Source: Deuterostichococcus epilithicus (lineage: Eukaryota > Chlorophyta > Trebouxiophyceae > Prasiolales > Stichococcaceae). From it: a stretch of DNA of 64,000 nucleotides. Positions within the stretch are counted from its first letter, which is position 1, and every line of letters begins with the position of its first letter. Shown here piece by piece: positions 58,842 through 64,000 of the stretch. The stretch is taken from positions 930,001-994,000 of the forward strand of contig JAVTLE010000023.1 of NCBI GenBank assembly GCA_033439295.1, read 5' to 3'. The notes under the pieces are model-generated. The model had not been told where the DNA came from. It saw only the letters and a program-made list of their open reading frames with translations, and ran no database searches. The translations under genes and the position numbers were made by a program.

Positions 58842-61800
58842 ATGTCGGGCTGGGACTACTGGCGCGGCACGCTGGAGGCCGCCAGCGCGCAGGCGCAGGC
58901 GGCTGCCTCGCAGGCGTCAAAGTTCGCAGAGGTCGTGTCAGCGCAGGTGCACCTGTGCGTCCAACAACCTGCTATAAACCCACCTGTGCATTCGGCCTCC
59001 CGTGACGCTGCACAGAAGCAAAACTGCGACTCAGCGACAACATCTCAACGACTGCGGTTAAATCATGTGCCTGGATGGGTGTCGCAAGCCGCGCACCGCT
59101 GCGGCAACCTGCTCTCTGCCTCGCCCTGTGACACTGCGCCACCACTCGTGCAGCATGCGCCGCAAGTCTCGGAGCAGCCTGAAGTCACCGAGAGAAGATG
59201 TGTCATGTATGTGCCATGCACGGCGCAGGTGTCGGAGCAGTCGAAGCACATCGCGGCGCAGGCGTCTACATACTCTGCCGTAGCGGCGCAACGGGCCACT
59301 GATGCCAAGGCGCAGCTGGCGGGCATGCAACTGCCCGAGGCGCTGGCAAACCTGCAATTGCCAGCGGACAGCGGCGGCGAGACGCCGGCTGCCGAGGAGC
59401 TGGCCGCATATGGTATTGATGACGACTTCTGCGGCTTCGTACGGGGCCTCACCTACTCCACGTTCAGGCGAGGGCAGGGTTAAGCAGAGCAGGGCTGAGG
59501 GTATGCCAGCGCACGTCCCATCTCGTGCATTCAACCGTCCATATTCCTGGACGGCACTGCAGGTGTGGGCGCTTGCACAAGGTGGTCATTGGGTCCTGCA
59601 GGATTGACAGGCAGGCAGACATGCAAGACTGACTTTCACTGCCCCTGCTTGTGACAGGGACTTCCTGCCCCTGCTTTTGACAGGGACTTCCCGCAAGAGG
59701 AGCTGGAGAGGCTCGTGGCGGCACAGGCGGATGCCGGCGCTGGCGCCAGCAGCCAGGCGGCTGGCGACGGTGGGGAAGGCAGCAGCAGCGCGCCGCTCAA
59801 TCCCTGGCAGGTGGTGCATCGTCTGCCCCCGCATCGTCGAATTAGACAAGTAGACAAGGCTTCATGTTTCCCGCCGAGCACCATCTGCAAGGCCTCACAT
59901 ATCTAAATGCATTCGCCTGCACCTGAAACATATTGGCCCCAGCTCCTGAGGATCATGCGAGCTCTGCAACAGGCCTTAGAGGTGGCGCCGTGACCCGTTG
60001 GACCAGCTGCTTGCACTGCTACACTTGGCCAGTTGCCGCCATGCAGGCGAAGCGTGCCGCGCTGGTGTGCCGCATGGTCAAACCTGCTGCCGGCTGCACC
60101 AAAACTCGTTTCTTCTTGCCGCGCAGGCGAAACATGCGATGCTGGTGTGCCTTGCGGTCCGGGAGATGAACGAGCTGCGCTTTGTGCTGGTGCCCAAGCG
60201 GCTGCGCGATGAGGAGTTCTGGGCAATCTACTTTGCGCTCACGCGGGGGCGGCTGCCGCCGGAGGCCTTTGACGTGTTGCTACAGACGCCGCCCGAGGGC
60301 GAGCCCTCGAGACCGGAGGTGGGGCCAAGGAGTGTTCCGTTTGCTGCAATCGGATTGCGGTGTCCAGGTCATATTCAGGAGCCGACACCGCTTGCTTGGC
60401 GCTCCAGGCCATTAAGCTGCACCCTTGTAGCCTGGCGAATGCCTATTGATGTCCGGAGAAGGCTTGGCGGGTAGCATGCTGCAGCACCACCGTGATTCCA
60501 ACAACCTGGCGGCCCTGGCACGCATGCAGCAGCCAGAGGCGTCGTTCCTCAAGTAGGGCGCGATTGAGCCGGCGACCGGAAGTGGCACTTGCGACAGCAG
60601 TGGCACTCCGGCAGGGTGAGCGGCTTTTCTTCATGCAAACACACAGGAGCCAAAGGCGCCGCTCTTCAAGGCGGACATGATCAAGCCGGCGGCGGCGCCG
60701 CCGGAAGGCGAGGACCCCGGCGGCAAGGGCCAGACGTGGCTGCGGAATCTGGTGTGCGGCTTCGACATGGAGATACCCGCGGAGCGGCTGCAGCATGAGA
60801 CCATCGGTGCGGTGTCCCTGCGGTTCTTTTCTGCACCCCTTTTCCTCAAACCTCAGAAACTCCCAAGGGCCAGACATGGAGACACCATGGAGACACCCGC
60901 GGAGCGGCTGCAGCAGAAGACGATTGGTGCGGTCGTCACTGCAGGAATTTCAGGGACCAGTGGGAGACATTACACCTACATCTTCGTGATATGAGAATCT
61001 CCATGTGAAGCGGCTGCAGCAAAGGAGACCATCGGTCGGGCTCAGATGTTTTACTTCGCATACCCTGCGGGGCCATACTGCCGGTTTGGGATGGGTCGAT
61101 GAGGCTGGGGGCTGTGCAAGACGGTGTATGACATCGCCAACTCGCGGCAGGTCGATTACGCGTAAACAGCAATCGCAACGCAGTTGTTGCCTCGGGACAC
61201 GACTATACGCAATGCCCGCCAGGTGCAAGCCTCACCAATTGCATCATGTTCCCCCTGCTGCGCCTCATGTCTCTGCTTTCTCTGTTCCGCAGTGCTGGGC
61301 GCGCTGCAGACCAAATTCGCACAGCTGTCGGAGAGCGCCAAAAGCATCCAAATCCCGGAGCAGATGCGCCAAAACATATCCGCCAACCTGGGCAATGTCC
61401 GCGAGTTCGTGGGGGACTTTGTGCCGTCGGCCCGCGGCGGCGGTGCGGCCGCCAACGGCAGCGCCTCTGCCGGCAGCAGCACGACGGCAGGCGCAGAGCC
61501 AGGTGCGGCGGCGGCGGGGCCTACAGCGGCGGCGGAGGGGCCAGCCAGCGCCTTCACGGCGCCGGCGCCGCAGGCGGTTCGTGGCAATGGCGGCGGCAAC
61601 GGCGCGCATGTGGCGTCGGTGGCGGGCGCGGCTGGCGACACCATCAGTACGACGCAGCATGGGTGGGTGTGTGACTGTGTTCAAATCGGCATCCCTAAGT
61701 TTTCACTGCAGCCCTCGACCGCCGCAGCTTGCACAGGCAGGAGGCAGGAGCTTGTGCACGAGTAATCATGCAGGGAGTCTCTCACACATACGAGAGCGTA

Positions 61801-62981
61801 TTTCAACGATTGTGTGCTGCCTGCAGGCGCGAGGGCGGCGCTGATGCCTTGCAAGCGGCCTCGCCACGGGCGAGCGCTGACGGCAGCGCGGGGTCCGCGC
61901 AGCTGGACGCAGACCCGGACCTCGAAGCCTACCTCAAGGTTTGAACGCTTCAGAAGCCCCGCAGAGCAGCCTGCGCATCCGCACCTGGCTCGTCTGTACA
62001 TGGGTGCAGTGTCCGGCGGCGCTTGGCTGAAACAACTCGTCCCCCTGCGCTTGCCTTGTTCCTTACAGGACCGAGTGGCCCTTGCGGGGAAACAGCACGA
62101 TAACACGACAGAAGCTTGCTGAGCGACAGAAGCTCGGCAGGGGTGGCGCAGTGGTCCGGCTGTCGTGTTGCCACTCACGATTGCAGGAGATGGGGGGCAG
62201 CTGCGGGGGCGATGACGAGATGCTGCCTCCTCGACAGCGGGCCGGCCCAGCAGCGAGCCCTGACAGAGATGGCATCGAATGCTCGTCACCGCAATGCAGG
62301 AGATGGGGGCCAGCGACGGGGGCGGCGATGGCGGTGCCGCCTCGGAGGCAGGCCCTGCGGCGAGTCTGACAGAGATGGTATCGAATGCTCGTCACCGCAA
62401 TGCAGGAGATGGGGGCCAGCGACGGGGGCGGCGATGGCGGTGCCGCCTCGGAGGCGGGCTCCGCGGCGAGCCTCGACGACGGCGAGTTCGACAAGTACCT
62501 GGCAGAGCTCAGCCAGAGCGGCGGTGGCGGGGACGGCGACGGCGGGAGCGAAGCAGGTGAGCAACTGATCGAGAACAGCCAAAGTCCGCTGTGTGCAAGG
62601 CACTGTGGCCGCTCTGGACGCTTAGGCGGGCGGTCGCCCCAATGGCCGCGGTGCAGTTGCCGAGGTGCTGGACTGGTGCTTGAGCTTCCCCGCTGGCTTT
62701 GCAGAGACAGGGTTTCACAGGGTTTGCATGTGACGCAGGCAGTTGGCTTCATCACCTGCTTCCGTCGCTTGCGGTGGTTGTGGACAGTGATCGGTTCCCA
62801 GCCATGTCGATTCCCGGTCCACGGTGACTCTGCGCACCTGGTTGTATGTGTCACAGGTAGCGGAGAGGAGGTGGAACTGGACCTCGAGGAATACATGAAC
62901 GCCATTGCCTCGGGAGACGATGCGGCATCGGACGGCGGCGGCGATGACGTTGTAGCAGAGGAGCACACGCCAGCATCGTAG
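58842..62981 (+). CDS. BSD-domain protein, 9 exons, 526 aa
   Basis: Exons: 58842-58946, 59229-59467, 59684-59810, 60127-60318, 60647-60806, 61293-61662, 61827-61938, 62406-62556, 62857-62981 (TAG); phases close. An amphipathic Ala/Gln-rich N-terminus (MSGWDYWRGTLEAASAQAQA) precedes DDDFCGFVRGLTYSTFRDFP and the BSD core, MNELRFVLVPKRLRDEEFWA followed by IYFALT, with the paired aromatic residues (FW, YF) typical of the domain. This layout is that of the plant BSD-domain proteins rather than TFIIH p62. The C-terminal half is acidic and Gly/Ala-rich with short helices such as LEAYLK, DDGEFDKYLAELS and ELDLEEYMN. The function of this subfamily is not established. Intron 2 has a GC donor, and four exon edges have decayed tandem copies next to them. 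Confidence 0.85.
59641..59691 (+). repeat. 26-bp tandem duplication of a BSD-gene acceptor and exon start
   Basis: GCCCCTGCTTKTGACAGGGA plus CTTCC occurs twice in a row (59641-59665 and 59667-59691). Both contain GACAG|GGACTTCC. The second is in phase with STFRDFPQEE. Using the first would insert 26 nt and shift the frame. Confidence 0.85.
60042..60100 (+). repeat. decayed copy of the BSD-domain exon start
   Basis: GCAGGCGAAGCGTGCCGCGC followed by TGGTGTGCCGCATGGTC mirrors GCAGGCGAAACATGCGATGC and TGGTGTGCCTTGCGGTC of the functional exon about 80 bp downstream. Confidence 0.7.
60528..60585 (+). repeat. decayed copy of the exon at 60647
   Basis: AGCCAGAGGCGTCGTTCCTC then AAGTAGGGCG and GAGCCGGCGACC repeats AGCCAAAGGCGCCGCTCTTC, AAGGCGGACA and AAGCCGGCGGCG of the functional exon, about 117 bp upstream. 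It contains a TAG in the exon frame. Confidence 0.75.
60876..61050 (+). repeat. two decayed copies of a BSD-gene exon end and donor
   Basis: The exon end CCCGCGGAGCGGCTGCAGCA plus ATCGGTGCGGT (up to donor 60807) recurs at about 60895-60935 (ACCCGCGGAGCGGCTGCAGC, ATTGGTGCGGT) and again, more degraded, at about 61000-61045 (GAAGCGGCTGCAGCA, ACCATCGGTCGGG). Spacing is about 105-110 bp. Confidence 0.8.
62187..62405 (+). repeat. two tandem copies of the BSD-gene exon 8 start (recent)
   Basis: The exon 8 start (62406, GAGATGGGGGCCAGCGACGG) is preceded by an almost identical copy at 62300-62405 (106-bp unit) and a more divergent one at 62187-62299. Each unit carries the acceptor, about 70 bp of exon and the linker ending CGTCACCGCAATGCAG. 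The copies diverge in the exon after GCGGCGAG: only the last continues to LDDGEFDKYL. Confidence 0.9.
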
Positions 62982-63559
62982 ACTCGAATGCACTGCTGGA
63001 GCACCTCAGCTGTGAGCCCTGTATTAGGATCCCAGCTGGTTTTCAGCGGCCTGTGTTTTGCACCCTGCTGTACACTACCTCCAGAGAGACAGTCGCTCGT
63101 TGCAAGGTGTGAAACGGCTGAGGCATGCAGAACAGTTCACTCAGCATGTTTTCTCAGCCGCTGCTCTCGAACAGCATGGAGAAGCTGCCAGACAATCGCA
63201 ATGTCAAGCATGGAAATTGACAGAATCACTACTCAGCCCTGTCGACACTGTGTGCTCACTGACGGCAATATAGGTATCTGAGAAAGAAGATATGATGTGA
63301 CGCCCACCGAACAGGTGCGTCCAACTCAAAGGGCACGCCAGAGCGGCCTGAGGCATGTGCAGACATCTTGTGGCATGTCTGCTTTCCGTCTGATGGCAAC
63401 GCTGCCATTCACGCTCTCTGATTTCTCTGTTCGCCTCCGGCGCCTGTACCCACTGGTTCCTTGCAGCGCAATGCGCCAGCGGTGCCCAGGCCCATGGCTC
63501 CGGAAATGTCAAAATGAATACCGCCGACTCGCCAGGTCCAGCTCTCACCACCGCTGCCC
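62982..63559. other. convergent 3' region, BSD gene and mitochondrial carrier
   Basis: Tail-to-tail region holding both 3'UTRs. No exon, RNA gene or repeat that I can support. Confidence 0.5.
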
Positions 63560-64000
63560 TCACACCGCCTTGACGGCTTCCGCCGCCGCATCCGCCGCTG
63601 CGTGCCGCGCCTCCAGCGTCTCGATGGACGTGTCTCGCACATAGTTCAGCAAAAATGCCGCCCCAACTGTGCGCGCCGCTCGCGGGGTGATGCCAGACCA
63701 CAGGGCCCGCCAGCCGCCGCCCTGCTCCATGAGGTACCTGGAAAAAACAAATGAGACACTTGTATGAAAATTTGGAGGGCATATCCCTCTCGCAGTTGCT
63801 GTTCCAGGCTGCTTCTGGGACGGCAGTCTGGATGGGCTGGCGCTGCTCGAGCCTTCCCGAGTGCACCTCGCCAGGGCTGGGCGGTGTCTGTCGTGACGCC
63901 CGCTTGGAGCCATTGCTTGGTTCGCCATGCCAGAGAACCCTGACTGCTTGCAGTTGTAGGCAGTCACGAAGGAGGTACCTGGCGGTGGACAGTGCGGAGG
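63560..64000 (-). CDS. mitochondrial carrier family protein, 3' end only
   Basis: The last exon, 63737-63560 (TGA), and the end of the previous exon (63979 to the window edge) join in phase as ALSTARYLMEQGGGWRALWS. After the splice comes GGWRALWSGITPRAARTVGA and a final helix with FLLNYVRD. The pattern G.ALW.G..PR..R....F....Y is the last part of the solute carrier family 25 repeat: the short matrix helix and sixth membrane helix. Two thirds or more of the gene lie beyond the right edge, so the substrate cannot be called. Donor and next exon start share CAGGTACCTC. Confidence 0.75.
   Translation of the reverse strand, partial: PPHCPPPGTSFVTAYNCKQSGFSGMANQAMAPSGRHDRHRPALARCTREGSSSASPSRLPSQKQPGTATARGICPPNFHTSVSFVFSRYLMEQGGGWRALWSGITPRAARTVGAAFLLNYVRDTSIETLEARHAAADAAAEAVKAV

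Noticed and set aside
1-64000. tRNA, rRNA, CRISPR, transposase, reverse transcriptase or capsid genes
   Set aside because: No cloverleaf-like gene, repeat-spacer array, terminal inverted repeats or element protein motifs were recognised on either strand by eye; a covariance-model and profile search would be needed to exclude small ones.

Overview
The window reads as nuclear DNA of a green alga (Chlorophyta; class not resolvable from sequence alone). It is GC-rich, and nearly every gene is cut into many short exons by small GT-AG or GC-AG introns. Plant-type telomere motifs (TTTAGGG/CCCTAAA) lie inside several introns. The proteins look plant/algal, for example a peroxisomal acyl-CoA oxidase ending in a PTS1-like tripeptide. 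Gene models below were built by following reading frame, splice dinucleotides and phase by hand. Where the phase closes across all exons I state the protein length.

Layout. A RING-H2 finger gene enters from the left edge (to 699, +). Then come peroxisomal acyl-CoA oxidase (1395-8317, +), fructosamine/ketosamine-3-kinase (8900-12080, +), a small F-box/coiled-coil gene (12564-14079, -) and an FNDC3-like protein with nine fibronectin type III modules and a C-terminal anchor (15206-26566, -). A large unrecognised helical protein follows (27499-41671, +, two blocks whose junction is unresolved). Next are a BAR-domain protein (42556-46871, -), two tandem type II membrane GT8 glycosyltransferases (47812-50897 and 51768-54457, -), the CstF64/CSTF2 polyadenylation factor (55398-58383, -), a BSD-domain protein (58842-62981, +) and the 3' end of a mitochondrial carrier (63560-64000, -). 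FNDC3-like/unknown and CSTF2/BSD are divergent pairs; the other strand changes are convergent. I see no operon-like or pathway clustering apart from the GT8 tandem pair.

The most striking feature is not a gene. Across most loci, introns and one gene 3' end hold degraded partial copies of the neighbouring exon edge, splice site included, in tandem with the functional one at about 26-160 bp spacing. They range from nearly identical (62.3 kb) to heavily decayed. Several introns are bounded by the same short direct repeat at donor and acceptor. GC donors are common (8 of roughly 130 introns in these models) and several lie in such repeats. The GT8 paralogs differ by about four introns while keeping the same coding lengths. 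Together this suggests that local tandem duplication of exon segments is actively creating introns and pseudo-exons here.

I found no tRNA, rRNA, CRISPR, complete transposon or virus-like element.
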